Notes: generated from the letters alone by a model not told the origin. A stretch of 64,000 nucleotides of DNA from Tillandsia leiboldiana (GCA_029204045.2 CM055066.1:51144998-51208997), one strand, 5' to 3'; positions 46,486 through 61,200 are shown, counted from the first letter of the stretch. Made by a program: numbers and translations.

Positions 46486-49400
46486 TTAGATGCGGTGCTT
46501 CTTTGCATTCGGCAAATCGTCGTCGTATTGCCCACCGTCGTTTAGGCCCTCCTCCGCCGCCTTTTTCCTCGCAAGGATCTTATTGATTTTGTGAAGCTCG
46601 TTGGTGAGCTTCTGATCCTTGTTTTGCTTCCGGGTCTTCCGGCCATCCTGCATCTTTACTCCAAACTGGAATGCGGCCTTTGGCATGGCCTCCTTCTGCT
46701 CGTTATAGGCGGCCCACTCCTCTTCTGTCTCAAAGTCCCACCTATGAAGGCGACCCTTTGCCTGTGTCGCAAAGCGCATCAGGTAGACGGAAAAAAACAA
46801 GTACAAAGCTATGTTTACTACGAATGATTCACCCAAGAATACACTCAATTCCTTAGTAACACCCAAACAGTTTTGTACAACATGTAAATGTTCAATCCAT
46901 GCTTTTATCATACTCCAACCAGTATAAGAATACGTAGTCTATGAGTTTGTATAATTTGTTATTTAACTGTTAATCAAATAGAAAGAGTCTTATCTCTTGA
47001 ATTTTAATTTATCTGAAACATCTTAAAATCGCAACCAGATTATTGAACCAAATACTAATTTGCTGTACTTTTTTCAAAGTTCAAATGTTAAAACAAAGTC
47101 TAAGCAGCATCCATATTAGCAAGCATCCAAATTAGCGCTCGCTCAATACATTCACAAAAAGATGTCCATGACTGAGCTGGTGAAGCCCTTTCCTTTTGAT
47201 TTGCTGTAGCCAAGCTTTATTCATGCCGTCAATTAGAACTTCACTACTATTCGCGTCCATCCTTGCCTGGAAACACCTTAAGTTTAAAGTCTTGATTCCA
47301 CTAGATATCTAATAGACTAATTAGTTGGCTAGAATTGTAGAATTGTCTTACAAACTAACCGTTCGGCTTCGTATAGTTCGGTTTCAATCTAAATGTAATG
47401 ATATTTCTATCAGAAGTAACTATAGGTGAAATGCTGAATAACACATATCAAACTTATGTTGTGCATATCAGGATTTTGCGCTATGATCAAAATTAATGAA
47501 GATATTCATTCCCAATAATGATAGTTAAGTTTTTTGTTTTTTTTTTGTTTTTTTAAAATCAATACCTTCCACCTCAGCATATATACAGGTGCCAAAAGCA
47601 CCACTAAAAGTTAACAGCTATTCCGCAAGTATTCTAACAGACATCAATTTTATTACTTTTCTACCTTTTTCACAATAAACGCTGCATGCAAACAAGAAGA
47701 AAACTATGTATGTAAATTAAAGGAGCTAGCAACAAACAGATAAACCAATCAACAACAAAAATCTGGCACAAGACAAAAAAGAATCCAAGATAAAATCACT
47801 TACGCGGCCACCCATGTCCATCTTTGACAAGTCGTCTTCATCGTCACTGTCTACTATCTCATGATTATACTCCTGATAACCAGGATAGCATTCAGAATAA
47901 CTCTCAGAAATAAAATTTGGATCCTTCTCCCGAGCATCCTTTTCCCTCAGCTGTTGAAGCCTCTGGTCATCACGCTTGAAAACAGATCCTAAACCCCGAT
48001 CCTTGTCTTCTTGAGTCATGAACCGTGGATCCTGTGTCATATTTGTTCCTACTAGTGCATCATAATCCTGCATATTTTGCTGTAGATACTGTTCAGAATA
48101 AGCCAATTGTTCAGCATACTGATAATCTGACCACTCTCCTTGGTATCCAGCAGCCATCATTTGAGCTTGAATCGCATCATATCCATTCTGCAAAATGGAA
48201 AGAACACAATAAATTCCACTAGGGTAATGATTACAAAGCTGCAAAACAATAAGAAATTTGTGCTAAGGCTGTAAGGTAATACAGAGTTTAGAAATATATC
48301 GCCAACAAGAATAAATTGAATACATATTTGAAGACAACCAGCAAGCACATGAGATAGCGATATTTGTAGACAGAACCAAGGGTATAATAAACAACTTTGT
48401 TGTAGAAATCAATAGTGTACCTTAGTGGTTCATAAACTAGCCACAAATTGTTCTAGTAGCATAATTCTAAAAAATGATGATATTTATCATACTGAATTCG
48501 AAATAAACTCACAGTTTGTGGCCAAGCTTGAGCAGCTTCAGAAGGCAGAACAGGACCATAAACAGGTTCGCTGAAATAAGATTGCCTCTCACGGTTATGT
48601 GGAGATTCTTCCATATCCTCTGAAATTGGGCTCTGGCTCATATCCTTATTAGGAATGGAATAGTCAATTCCATCTCCTACAAAGATATCGTCCTCCTCGA
48701 CTCTTGTAACAGGAGCAAGCTGCTTTTCCCTTCCATTCACGTTGTTCTTGCGGGGTGGCGGTGCTGGTGGCGTCTCTTTTTCTGGATGATGCTTCGAAAT
48801 GGAAACATCAGGATGTGTAGTCTTCTCTTCCTCATCATAATTGTTACCCACGGTAGAATTTTTACCTGCAAAAAAAAAAAAAATTATGTGTATAATTCCA
48901 ATTCTCAAATTGACTTCCCAAACTAGAAAAATGCACAACATAAAAAATAAAAAATAAAAAAGAAAAAGAAAAAGAAAAAAAAGAAGATGACAACCTCGGC
49001 TTCCCCCACACCACTGGTGCTCCACAAAAAAATGGAAAACAGGAAACTTACAGTGCTCCCATAGGTGTTGAGACTAATTCATCAGCCACACTCCATTAAG
49101 ATAGAATATGATATTAAATCAGGTTTCTCCAATAGTACAATGTTAAGTGACAAAAATGATTATCTTACTAAGTAATTGAAAATTGGAGAATTGTAATCAC
49201 CAAAATTGATATAGCTCAACATATAAGGGTGATTTCCAGCTACCATATTTATACTCTTAGGGTGTGTAGGCTATAGAAATCTCCTAACATACTAGAATTG
49301 TCATCAGTTGTTGCTGTTAAAAGGTGTGCAGGCAACTAAAATTGTAGTTAACCCACTAGCCAATAGTTAACCATACTACAGTAGTACACTTGTACTTTAT

Positions 49401-52400
49401 TTCCGTTGGCTTCTTATGTTGAAGTTACCGAAAAGAACTAGGGAGAGAGAGAGAGAGAGAGAGAGATCCTCTTGGTTATCAAAGTCTGCAATTGCAATTT
49501 AGAGCGAGAGACATGTAGGGAAATTGATGAAATTTACAAAAATAAAGAAACTAATTCTGCAATTGCAACTCAGGGGGTGATACATGAGAGGTAAGTTGAT
49601 GTGATTTATCAAAATAAAAAAATTTAGTCCAAATCTATGTAACAATGGTGTAATATAACAAATTGCCTGCATAGTACATCAAAATCATAGATCCTGGACA
49701 AGAGGGTTTCAGTTTGGCCCATAATACAGTCCTAACATTGCCTGCATGCTCAATTTTGTTTCTGCTTAACTAAAGTTTGTTTTCGAAGACACCAAATCAA
49801 AGGCTCCAATATCCAGTCATATTTTCTGCCACACACAGCATCAGTCCTCTTATATATTTTCTGCCCTATGCTAAATCATTCTCTAACACTAATAATACCT
49901 CCTCTTCTAAGGCCTTTCATCTCATATACAAGCCTTAGTATAAGGCCTTTCATCTCATATACAACCCTCTTCTACGGCCTTTAATCTCATACACAAGCCT
50001 CTTCTACGGCCTTTCACCTCATATACAAGCCTCTTCTAGGGCCTTGCATCTCATATGCAAGGAATATACTATTTTTATGCAAGTCCAGATGTCATCACAA
50101 AGCAAAGCCAAAAGTAACTTCTGAGATCTTCTAAATTTTAACTAACTCTTGCTTACCATATATAAAATTGCATACCTTTTGTATCTTTCTCCTTTTTCTT
50201 TTTCTTAAGGACCTTCCCCGATGATCCAAGTCGAAGATATGACATAATTTTTGCAATCCTATCAAGTACAGAACCATCCACACTGACAGTCACCATATCC
50301 TGCAGAAATAAGAAAAACAAATTCATGTGAGTTTTACTGCCACAAAAAGAAATACTGATGAGTTGAAGAAAAATGGTATACCTCTTGAACTGGGCAATCA
50401 GCTTTGCTTCTATGAAGAGTGGTAGGGATATCATTATATCCATCCTCCTAGTAACATCAAACAAAGAAAAAGACTGATTTACCAATTTGTTCCCTGTGAT
50501 AGAATGAAAAAGAAAGAGAATGAACCAAAAAATGTGCATGTAAACATGTTACCCCTGTCACCACATAAAAAGAGAACTAAAGCATACTAGAAGATAGTGA
50601 CTATAAGTTGCATAAAGATAATATTCAAAGCAAACATCAGATCATAAAGTGTGAGACCCCCAGAATTTTACAGATAAGGTATAGTAGGACTAAACCTTGT
50701 AAGTTGTAACCCAGTTATAACATTTTTGGCAGTGGCTAGACCCAAGAGGTTAAGAGGGTTGAGCGAGCCTTGAGCTAAAGTAGTTGTAGGATAGGTGACA
50801 CCATAAGAAGCGAGGCGTCACAATTGATATCAAAGCCAATCACCGGTCGAAAGTGTTAGATGAGTTTCAATTGAGCCACGATCATACAACAGGCAAGAGC
50901 GCAACTCTGCTGCTAACGACAATTGTGGGTGGAGCACGACTCCCAATAAGGTTGGCTAAGGCTAGCGAGTCACCTGATACTTGTGAGTGTGCTTGAGCCT
51001 AACAAGGACGTCAATGCTTGGGGGGCAGGGGGGGGCAGAGGAAGAGGGTTGACCGAGCCTAGGGCTAGAATAGTTCTAGGATGAATGCCCCCCCTCCCCA
51101 GGAGGTGTCACAAAAAGGAACCAGTAAAATCTAATAGAGGATATTAAAATCAAATAATACACCTCAACAGACGGCCTTGAAAAGGAAATTCAAAAGCAAC
51201 AAGGAAGCACAATATGTTTTCCATAACCTATTCAATGAGATAATGATGGAAATATCCAAGTGTAAACAATAAAAAGAAAGTAGTTTCGCAGGGCATCCGA
51301 CTCGGCATAAGAAGCCACAACAGTAGACATTGTAAAGGTGAGAAGCATCAGAAATTAAGGTTCACAAAAGCATCACAAACAACATAAAGCATCGCAACAC
51401 CAAATAACTGGCAGATCCCTGAATATGCAGAAGATGAGGACTTGACCTAAGGTTAGCTCAAATTATCATTCTGCAATTGATAGTAAGTAGATTCAGGTCA
51501 AAAAGATGCAGAAAAAAATGAAATAAAAACTGAAGAAAATGGTACGCCCTCCTTCAGAAATCAGAATTTACTGAGATTAGTGTTGACTACTCTCGTCTTG
51601 TGGTAGCATGACTACTGGGCTGGGGCCCTTTGGGTAAGAATCTCCGAGGGTTTAGCAACTTGAATTAAAACACAATAATGTAAAGAATAAAGAAATAATA
51701 GAGTGGCCAAGGTGGCCGGGTTAGTGTAACCCTGTATACAGCGGCATAGTGGCCGAGTTTGTGGATAGTAGCCTGGTATGGCTGGACAGAGTAGTGTTGG
51801 GACGATGAGTATACACAGATAGTGTAGTGATATATAATATGCATATCAGCATTTTAATATTGAGGTTTATAGTATTCCTAGCATTCTATTATTATTGCTT
51901 CCATTGGACCAAGCGGTGTAGGACACTCTTTCTCGGTGGTTGAACCCACTGGGAACTTTGTTGTAGTTCTCACACCCTCGGGTGACCATTTTTTCAGGTC
52001 CAGATACAGCGGTCGAGACAGACGACAGGGGCAAAAGCCCAGCAGCATAGAGGCCTAGAGGGTCTAGCAGATATACCCTTTTTATATTTTGAGTGAACTA
52101 TGTATTGTGAGGAAAAGATGTAAAAATTTGTAATATTATTCAGTTGCAAGTTGAGAGATGTAAAATGTAATAAAGTTGTATTACGGTTCACTCTTGTATG
52201 CTTTCATTTATGCTTAACTATTGGTTATTGAATGAAAGTTTTTAATTAGAAGTGATTTTTAGTACTCTGATATTGAGATTCTGCATACACTTGATGTATT
52301 TATTTTGGATGTTACCGTTCCTTTCGGGTAGTGAGAGGTCATACCCGATAGGCGGGTCTGTTGGCGTGCCCGAACTGTACAAATTGGCGGTCTCGGGGCG

Positions 52401-55400
52401 TGACACATGTATAGAGGAGACTCTGTCCAAGTGGATAGAGGATTCCCTATGCATGTAGCGATCTGTTCATGCCCTGATTTTCAAGTTCAAACTCTGATTT
52501 AAAAATAAATAAAAAAAATTAAACCGCTTTTTAAAACTTGGGGCGTGACACTATCTTACATCAATCTTGACTTAAACCCATCAAGTCAACTAGACCAGAC
52601 CGAAAACAACTAATTTAAGTTGACTAGTCAGGTATGGTTCAAGGTCCTTTGACCTGCTAATGTGCTAGCATGTCGTAGGTTTCTAGTTAAGGGGCCTTGA
52701 CTAGACGGGTCATAACACTACTATTTTTTTTTTTCAGTTCCTACTCTGTTTTACATTTTTTTTCACCCTTTTTCTTTCTTTCCTAATCTTTTTTCTCTGT
52801 TTTATTCTTTTCCAAATTTCCTCTGCCAATCATCCTCAACAAATTTTCAAATCATTGACAAAGGAAAGACGACGGCAAATTCCCTCAACGGGTCTATCCT
52901 AGTCGTGTCAACCATCCTAACCTGCTTGTTAGGAATAAGATCAAGCCTTCTTGACCTATTGGACTAACTAAGATTCTTTAATGCGCCGTCGGATACACTC
53001 CTTCCTATTTTCGTTTTTGTGTGAGCGCATGGCATGGGGAACCTTTGTCAAACTTAGTGCAGGTGCACATACTAAATCCAACAAAGGGCTCGTCAATATG
53101 GTTGACCCATGCCATAAACCCTTCATCAAACACTGTCCTGGCTCCACTTCCTTTCGCAACCCTATTTTCCTGAAAAGAGACCAACAACAACTCCATGATC
53201 CTTCTCTTCCCCCTTCCCTACCCAGTTCCCTCCTTTCCCCTTATCTAATTTCATCTCCAACCCCTCTAAATTCATCAACAAAATACTATCTCCTATAACT
53301 CTCCTTCCATTTCTTCCTTTTTGCCTCGCAAAATGCATTTTAGTATATAGATCTTTTCTCCTCTTTATTAGAAGTGAAATCTAATAGAAAAAGAAATGGT
53401 AATGAAAATTTATGATGGTCATGACGCACCAAACAACTATCTAGATGAATGTTGATTCCCACAACAGTCAATGAAAAAGTAATTTTGATGCATGAGATTC
53501 TTTCTCATGTAAAACCAAAAATTATATAGCTATCTAAAATATAAGATCAACTATGACAACTTCATTCTGTGTTAATTGGAAAAGAGATTGTGGTTAGATC
53601 AGTGTGTACCATCCTATAGCAAAACTAGCAAACCTAGGCAAAGGAATCACCAAAGCAGAGAAGTATTATTATCCTGGAAGTCAAGTGATCTAAAATAAGC
53701 CAAGGCAGAAGATTGTGAATTACGAAGGTATAAAAAAAGTACCACGGTAATCAGCTCCTAATATTTGCACAAGAATAAGCTAGTGACATCCTCATTACTC
53801 AAATACCAAAATATACTTCAATAAAAGCTAGTGACATTGGGTTGATAAAACAATGTCACCTACTGATATTACTACACAGAAATCAAATGTAAAGTGATCA
53901 TTCTAAATGAAACAATGTAGTGTCATTCTGAAAAATTAGGGAAAAAGAAAATCTAATAACCCTAGAAAATGTTGTCACAACTGTTGAACTAATGGGAAGT
54001 AGGCATAATATGTCAAAATAAAACTTATAATCCAAAGGCTGCCTTCCATGAGCCAGCGACTATAATACAGCAAGATAATACAGAACCAACTATAGAAATG
54101 CTAGAGGGCCAACAAATACAGCATGAAGGCAGTACTAAGCAATAAATAGGGAGATTAAAATGAACCATACCATATTAAATATAAATGCCATTCGACCAGG
54201 AAGAAACATTTCATTTCCCTTGATTACGCTTTGTGGCTTTATGATCCATTGATACACCGACTACAACAAAGAAAAAGAAGGCCTCAAGTAATTACCATAT
54301 TTGAAAGAAATTCTAAGGGAAACATACTAAATAATGTCTAAATAACAGAAAGTCGATTTACCTTTGCTGTTGCAGTACGGAATGAAACATCTTGGTCTTC
54401 TTTTGCTACTCTGTAGAAAATCAATGAAATCATTGTCTACAGTCATATGACAATACTACAAAAAGCACAATAATGGTCATACAGCATAAACATATCATTG
54501 CATAAAAGCAAGAATTTCTGATTCAAAAGAAGATTAGATTATTCTCTAGTAGTCTTGCAGCAGTTTAAATTGCTCCCGAGTACTTAGAATAAACAATTAT
54601 TGTAACAACTATAGTTTTCATCTAATTAACAGAATTTGTTTCGAAAGAATCAAGAAATAGATGGTACTACAAGCGTGCTTCGCAATCCACATGAAAGAAA
54701 CTACGCATAGAAATATGCTGGTCATGCCAAACAAAGGGCCTATGTATGTGCAACAAAAACAAAATATAATATGAAATTATAGTTTTGTAGATTTTGTTAG
54801 CCTAGCACTCCAAGAAATAGGATTTACAATCAAAGTAATTATGATACAATTCATATTACTTCAGTAAAGCCTAGAACTTCAAACAATAGGATTTACAATC
54901 AAAGTAATTATGCTACAATTCATATTACTTCAGTAAAAGAGCCAGTTACTGGAAGTTATCAGTGAGTGCTACATATAGGTTATGTTAGTGTAAAAATGTA
55001 GCTTCAAGTACTAAACCACCATCTCTAATGGTATATCTTCACACCGACTCTATTAAATAACTGTAGACTATCTAATATTAATTGGCAGCAATTGAATCAG
55101 ATCTAATTCATAGCAGTAATATATGTATTATATTACGATTAATGTTCAACTAGGAATTTACTTCTCTAAACATTACAGAAGGTGCCATCAAAAAAATGTT
55201 GCCAGTCAAGAATATATGTAATCACCGAGAGTTGCATGACCATACAAACAAAAAGGCCCACACCATTTAGCTAAATACAAGTTTATACCCTTTAGTTCAT
55301 CTAATAAGATCCAATGAAATTTACTTAAAAAAAAAGTCTTGTGTAGACCAGAAACAAAAATTCATGTCTGACGGACTGACACAACATCTACAAATATCCA

Positions 55401-58400
55401 TACCTTGACTGTCCCTCTTTCCCATCCTCGGCATCAGGTTTTTTCTCTATTTCACTCCTTACCTTGTGAAGCAAAGCATAATCCAAGCCTTTGACCAAAT
55501 GAGTATGCTCCAAATCACCTGAATAAATTTAATAAAAATAATCTGCAGAGTAGTTTCTAAACTGCACCCTAAACAGGGACTCAAAACCAGTATGATCCAT
55601 CCAAATACTCAGTCTTGACTCGAAATGGATTCGAATAATATTCTTAATTAAATACAAGGTCATATCTACAAATGCAAGACAAGTAACTCTCTCTGAAATT
55701 CCATAAATAAGAAAGGTAAGACAAACTAATTTTGTACCATGCCGTGCCACTGCCAACATGTATGATGGCCTCCATGGCACTAACATAATTTACAGAACCC
55801 TTATGACATTGGCATGAGAATTTTAAACTTACTTTGCACCAAAATATGCTAGCTGCTCTTTGATATATTTTCATCAAATTTTTGGACTCCGTTGATGTAA
55901 TTAACTCGCTTTGCACCAAAATAACGAGTTATTCTTTGATATATTTCATCAAAAAAAAAATTTAATTTCACAAAAAAACATCACATTAGGGATTAAAATA
56001 TTGGAAAATTCAACTCCGCCAAATCAACTCTTATATTCACCGTTATTTAGGTGATGTTTGGTTGCCCGTAAGTGAAGGGCGAAAGTGGCACTTTCAGAAA
56101 GTGTGATCACTTCGATAGTTTGGTTTCTCGAAGTGAATAGTAAGTCACTTTTTAGATAATGAAAGTGAATTTTAACTAAATCTCACTCTCTTGACTTCGG
56201 CTCAAAAAATTCTGAAGTCATCGAAAGTGGACAATCTATGTAAAGAGGTTGTATTTGATAGAAAATAAATAGATTTGTTCTTACTAGTTAATTCTTTGTC
56301 TACTTTAGTTATTTGAATTTGATCAGTAAATACAATTTTGCATTTTAAATTTAAATTATAAATTCAAATTAAAAAATATTATTTTAATTTCAAACTACGA
56401 ATTGAGATTTAAACACAACACTTGCACTCAAATTTGCTTTCAACTATTGATTTTTGGGTTCAAATTTGAATTCCGTTTTGATTTTTAATTTTAAATATCA
56501 CTTCAAATTTATGTTTAATTTTTTAAATATATTTTGAGCTATATGATTTTCAACTTAAACTTTAAAAATGAATTAAAATTCTAATAGTAATTGAATTGTG
56601 AATTCAACTTTAAATTCACATTCAAATTCAAATTTAAAGTTTAAGAAATTCACATTTAATTAAATTTTTTATTTCAAATTGCTTCTTGGTTCAGATTTGA
56701 TTTCAAGTTTTAAAATTTTAATTTTAATTTTAATTTGATTTATAAATTTAATTTAGTTATGAGTTTCAACCTGAAGTTTCAACTCAAATTGTTAGTTCAA
56801 TACTTCAATTATACATTATGAATTTAAATTATAAATTTTGAATTTAACTTCAAATTCAAACTTTACATTCAAATTATGAATTCAAGCTTGAATTTGCACT
56901 TTTAAGATATAATTGCAAATTCAACTTTAAATGTAATTAAAATTTGAATTTAAATTTAAAATTTTAAAATTAATTAAAATTAAATTTTAATTTTAATTTT
57001 AAATCTAAATTTAAATTGAAGTTTGATTTTAAAATTTGATTTTAGTTAAGAGTTTAAATTTCAAAACCACATCAAAATTTTAAATTCAAATTGTGATAAA
57101 ATTGAATTTAAATTATGACTAATGTACAACCAAACAACAGTTGCCACAAAACTACAATTTTCTTTTTTCACTTTACAGTTAATAGTCACTTTTTTATAAG
57201 TTACTTTTTTCACTTTAGTGACTTACAAGCAACCAAACATGCCCTTAATGAAAGTGTTTAAAACTAAAACTAAAAGAACTGACCTCATTTTATCATTGAT
57301 TTCATCGAATATTCACAATATTAAATGAATTCATAAAAATTAAGAATTACAAATTGATGAAATCAACCTTTCCCCAAAAATGACCCTTCATTTTGTTAAA
57401 TTGGATCATTTAAATGCATGAATAGTAAAGTAAAAGAGTTTGAAGAGTAATTCTAAACTTTTCTGGTCGACAAAATTACAAGGAAGAGTGTTTAAACCAT
57501 GCCATCAACATGGGGGTCAAACCATGCAAACACCATGGCAGGTTTGCGAGGCATGTGCCAACAGGCACTTAATCCTTGCTATACACTAGAGAAAAGCAAG
57601 AAGTAAATAACTTCAAACCAAAAAATAAAATAAAATAAAATAACACAGATAGCAATGTTTTCCTTGAAAATAAAACTCAAGACAATCAGCCTACAGACCT
57701 CCGAGATACTTGCTGTTCTCAATTGATATCTTATGTGCATCTGCTAGCCTGAAAATCAAAGTGAAATACATTGTGTTTGCAGACACTAATTAAAGTAGAG
57801 GAATCAAAGGATTAAGCCACATAATAAGAATTCACAAATATGCCACCTCAAATCAACTGTCCCAGGGGGAGCAACTGCATGGAAGGCACCTAGCTCAGTT
57901 GGCTCATAATCAGGATTTTGATCTTCTCTACGCTCCTTAGCACGATCTCGATACTTTGGTGGTTCAGGCTCTTCCCGTTTCTCCTCTCTGTTTAACACAA
58001 ATAATTTTAATTGAGCCTTCACAAACAGACTACAGAAAAAACATCAATTCTTGAAGGGTGCATTGAAGGGTGCATTGGAATGGTTGATCTTTTCTCCTTT
58101 TTCTTTTTCTTTTTTTCTGCTTAGTCAATTCACAACGGCAACGCAGTTGGCCACTCCACATACTATTCAGCTCTCATAACTAATAGCTACCAAGATTCAG
58201 TTATTTAAAAAAACAATAATAATAATTAACATTGCAACCAAGTTGTTTTTTCTCTCCTCTCTCCCTCCTAAGTATTTTTCAATATAAATAAAACAGAATG
58301 CAATATGCAATTAAAGTAAAAGAATAATAAAAAAAGATTGATACTGAAAGAACCCCAAGTTATCCATCCAACAAGAGCTTCAACACTAAAAGAACACTAT

Positions 58401-59056
58401 TTTCATCAGTGTTGATTGGACAGTGCACACAGTGCACATACCAAGATTGCTACCGTAACTTCAAAGATATCACAAACCAAGTTTTTCTTCCGTATATAAA
58501 GTAAAACAAATAGCAAGTTGCCAGCTCACCACATGGACTATATGATCACTGCCGGAGTGGGAATATCCAACAGCTTCGATGGGCCTATTGTACCGAACCA
58601 TCCCTCACATACTCCATGTGCTCTGTGACTCTTCTACTAAGATCATTGCTACACAATGCTAGTCACTATACACGTAACTAAGGCATCAAATAGCATATCA
58701 ACCCTAACCATAGCTTTTCACTGCCTACTAATGAAAATATATTACATATGCCATATGACACAACCAATTCAATGGCCAAGAAAAGGAAAAAAAAATTCGC
58801 AGTTGTCAAAGGAAAAAAGAAATTTAAGATAAAAATTAAAACTCTTTAGTCCTTAAAATCTTCGAAAACTACCCAATTCTCGGATTAGCAACTATCAATT
58901 AATACCTAGAACATAATCAAGAGTCGAGTATTAATCACTGAAAATGGTTAAATAGCGCAAACAAAAACTTTTTAAAAAAGGTAATAATTTGGAAACAAGC
59001 ACTTACTTTCGACGCATAATCTTCTCCTTGTAATTGTTCCTCCTCACTGAGGCCAT
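46486..59056 (-). CDS. SMU2: Spliceosomal protein RED / SMU2 homolog, 565 aa
   Basis: Minus-strand coding exons: 59056-59007, 57987-57847, 57748-57699, 55518-55404, 54410-54362, 54260-54171, 50447-50382, 50299-50176, 48865-48513, 48187-47804 and 46761-46486. Sum 1698 nt, no frame break. The RED N-terminal domain is intact: NNYKEKIMRRKEEKREEPEP, KYRDRAKERREDQNPDYEP, GAFHAVAPPGTVD, EHTHLVKGLDYALL, SVYQWIIKPQ, FLPGRMAF, DRIAKIMSYLRLGSSGKVL. A Lys-rich stretch, a Pro-rich stretch, DRGLGSVFKRDDQRLQ and the RED C-terminal domain follow (RWDFETEEEW, EAMPKAAFQFGVKMQDGRKT, LHKINKIL). RED pairs with SMU1 in the spliceosomal B complex and affects splice-site choice. The start at 59056 precedes the conserved N-terminus; the frame stays open a little upstream, so a leader intron or an earlier start is possible. 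Confidence 0.93.
49909..50065. repeat. Intronic tandem repeat of about 37 bp, five copies
   Basis: CTTCTACGGCCTTTCATCTC and ATATACAAGC alternate five times with substitutions, in the RED intron before exon 50299-50176. Confidence 0.85.
50448..54170. other. Long RED intron filled by repeats
   Basis: 50645-51115 carries a dispersed repeat (TAAGAGGGTTGAGCGAGCC, CTTGTGAGTGTGCTTGAGCC) related to 20147-20504. 51590-52560 resembles a Ty3-type LTR region (GAACCCACTGGGAACTTTG, GGTCTCGGGGCGTGACAC). 52980-53300 holds a chance ORF. No second gene was recognised inside. Confidence 0.5.
54797..54938. repeat. Tandem duplication of about 70 bp in a RED intron
   Basis: Two copies of CAATAGGATTTACAATCAAA with following ATTATGCTACAATTCATATT-type sequence, nearly identical, each ending CTTCAGTAAA. 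Confidence 0.9.
55820..55955. repeat. Imperfect tandem duplication of about 80 bp in a RED intron
   Basis: CTTTGCACCAAAATA and TTCTTTGATATATTTCATCA recur twice at about 80-bp spacing. Confidence 0.7.
56050..57244. mobile_element. PIF/Harbinger-like element, TTA TSD, in a RED intron
   Basis: TIRs GGTGATGTTTGGTTGC and, inverted, GGGCATGTTTGGTTGC; TTA at 56047-56049 and 57245-57247. The interior is long AT-rich DNA with many AATTCAAATTT motifs, and GTGACTTAC / GTAAGTGA lies near the ends. 1195 bp, non-coding. Confidence 0.85.
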
Positions 59057-59169
59057 TGGTAAATTTCTCTTCACCTCAAGAGGTTCCCAAAACTCCGAAT
59101 AATTCTAATAGCAAATACAAATAGGAGATGAAAATGGTGTATGAAAGAGCAAGAAAAAATAAATAAAAT

Positions 59170-59440
59170 ATAAAACAAAAAGATTGGTAGTGGAAGTCGA
59201 GGTAAAAACGGATCAAATGTGGTCAAATATTTGACGAAACCATATCCGCATCCATTTTTTTTTTTGGATACGAATTCGGATTTGGATATGTATCGAATGC
59301 TAAATTTGTGTTACCATATTCACTAAAAACAAATTCGGAAACAATCGAATATTTCTTTGGATTCGAATATGAATCGGATTTGTAGCCAAATATTATTCGG
59401 ATGATAATATATACTAATATGCACATATGAATATGAACTA
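59170..59440. mobile_element. Foldback-type element with GGATTCGAATATGAATCGG motifs
   Basis: ATCCGCATCC / GGATACGAATTCGGATTTGGAT and later GGATTCGAATATGAATCGG give several inverted matches; similar in style to 45660-46110. Ends not defined. Confidence 0.35.
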
Positions 59441-59609
59441 GAATTGGCAACAACGCAACTAAAATTTTGTTATGGTGTTCAATTTTTTATATGCCTATGT
59501 TCTATTGAATAAAATCTAAGATTTAACAAATAAAAATGCAGTTTTAACATGAAACTCAAAATAAAATTATAAAATAAATGAAGAACACAATAAACCACCT
59601 TATTCCCCC

Positions 59610-59755
59610 ACAATATATGTTAACATCACCCTTATCTCCCCACAAAAATCAATCAAAGCTCCCTTATCTCCCTACAAATAGCAATTAAGCTACCCTTATC
59701 TCTCCATAAAAAGCAATTAAGCCCTCCCTTGTCTCCCCACATATTAGCAAACAAA
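59610..59755. repeat. Degenerate tandem repeat around CCCTTATCTCCCCACA
   Basis: Four to five units of about 37-45 bp, each with ACCCTTATCTCCCCACAAA followed by A-rich TAGCAATTAAGCT-like sequence. Confidence 0.75.
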
Positions 59756-60879
59756 GAAAGATTCCTTGAGAAGGATGTTATTTAAGTGGTCATCAAATTC
59801 ACCAAATCCAAAACGCTGCCTTCACTTTGTTTCAAAGCCTATAAAATATCCGCATAAAAAGTAATAAAAGTATGCTCAATTTTTTGAAATAAAATAAGAA
59901 AGAAGAAGAGCAAGCTAGAACTTAGCTTTTACTTTTCCAATGAAGTCCAAGATAACGACTACTTTCTTCTAACACAAATTATAATGATTAGAGCATAAGA
60001 AAGAAGATAAAATAACATCCAAGTGTTTGGCCTGCAAAGTCAACATAGAATTCAAAATAACAAAACAGGGAGTTCATAAGTGACAATTCTCAATCATTAT
60101 TTTTAATAATAGAACATTCAAAATATAGTCTAAGTCTCAAAAGTCAAGTGAATAAATAAGTGCAAATGCAAATCCACCCAATGGAGTCCATACATGAAGT
60201 CGCATCCACTATCATTCATCAAACAAAGCTCATATATTTTTTTTATGAAATTAGAACATCATGAAAGCAAACTCACATGTTAAACTAAAAGTAATCCATC
60301 TCTTAATGAAAATTTGCTAAATTTTCTATGGCCCTACCAAATCACTTTCCACTCAAAATCATATGCTTCTCTTTTTAAGTCCCTTTATACTTTATTTTCC
60401 GATGTTCTTCAAATATTTCTTTTTTTTTGGAGAAAATGTTCTTCAAATATTTTTGCAAGTAATTATCTTCCATTCCATCGGGGCGGAGAATTAATTAATA
60501 CAACGGAACTGCCAATAGTGCACTAGAAAACAGTTACAAGCATTAATTTCTCACCTAAAAAGGAGTCTTGCAAGAAAGGGAGATTGCCATTAAACCAGCA
60601 GAGCAGCACGTTTTTTTCGTCAGAAAAATTGATCATACATAATATCATCTAGGAATTGAGGACAAAGGTTGTATAATATATGGGAAATTTGAGCACCCCA
60701 AGGTCAAGTTATATTGTATTATCAGTTTATCACTTAATTTGTTCTTCTACAAAAACATACTTCTACAGTAAGTCACCAAATTTACAGTCTCGTTTCAGAT
60801 GGAACAGCAAACATTCAGATACTGCAAAAATACCCTAATCAGATGCGAATGGTGTCAGCATAAAATAGATAGCAAGAAC

Positions 60880-61200
60880 TTTCAAGGTTTCGATTTTTAC
60901 TACCACGGAGGAGTGGAGGAAGGTTGTGATCGAGGAGTCGAGGACGAGCGGAGTTTAGGGTTTCTGTGCGACTGTGCGTCGGGGTGAGGGAGCGGCTGAG
61001 GGAGGGGAAACCCTAGATATCGCCGCCACGGCACCACCTCGTCTTTGTCCTCGTCGTCCTCCTCGTGAGAGAGCGGGCGCCCGCGTAGAGAGTGGGCCCA
61101 GCGCGGTGAGAGAAAGCGGATGAGAGAGAGAGGGGAGAGATGAGGGGGAAGCCGTGAGAAAGAGAGAGAGAGGGGGAGACGAGAAGAGAGAGGAATTTTT
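60880..61200 (-). promoter_or_regulatory. Probable leader exon and promoter of the RED gene
   Basis: On the minus strand a CT-rich tract (61130-61190) is followed by GC-rich DNA containing TCTAGGGTTTCCCC and AACCCTAAACTCC, wording typical of plant 5' UTRs. A donor-like GTAGTA at about 60904 could join this leader to an acceptor near 59107, just upstream of the coding start. Inferred; transcript data are needed. Confidence 0.5.

Noticed and set aside
52981..53298. 105-codon frame in a RED intron
   Set aside because: No family resemblance and no splice or promoter context; the opposite strand is equally open, suggesting chance.
60799..60987. 62-codon plus-strand frame near the RED leader
   Set aside because: It overlaps the likely 5' leader of the minus-strand RED gene and has no recognisable domain.
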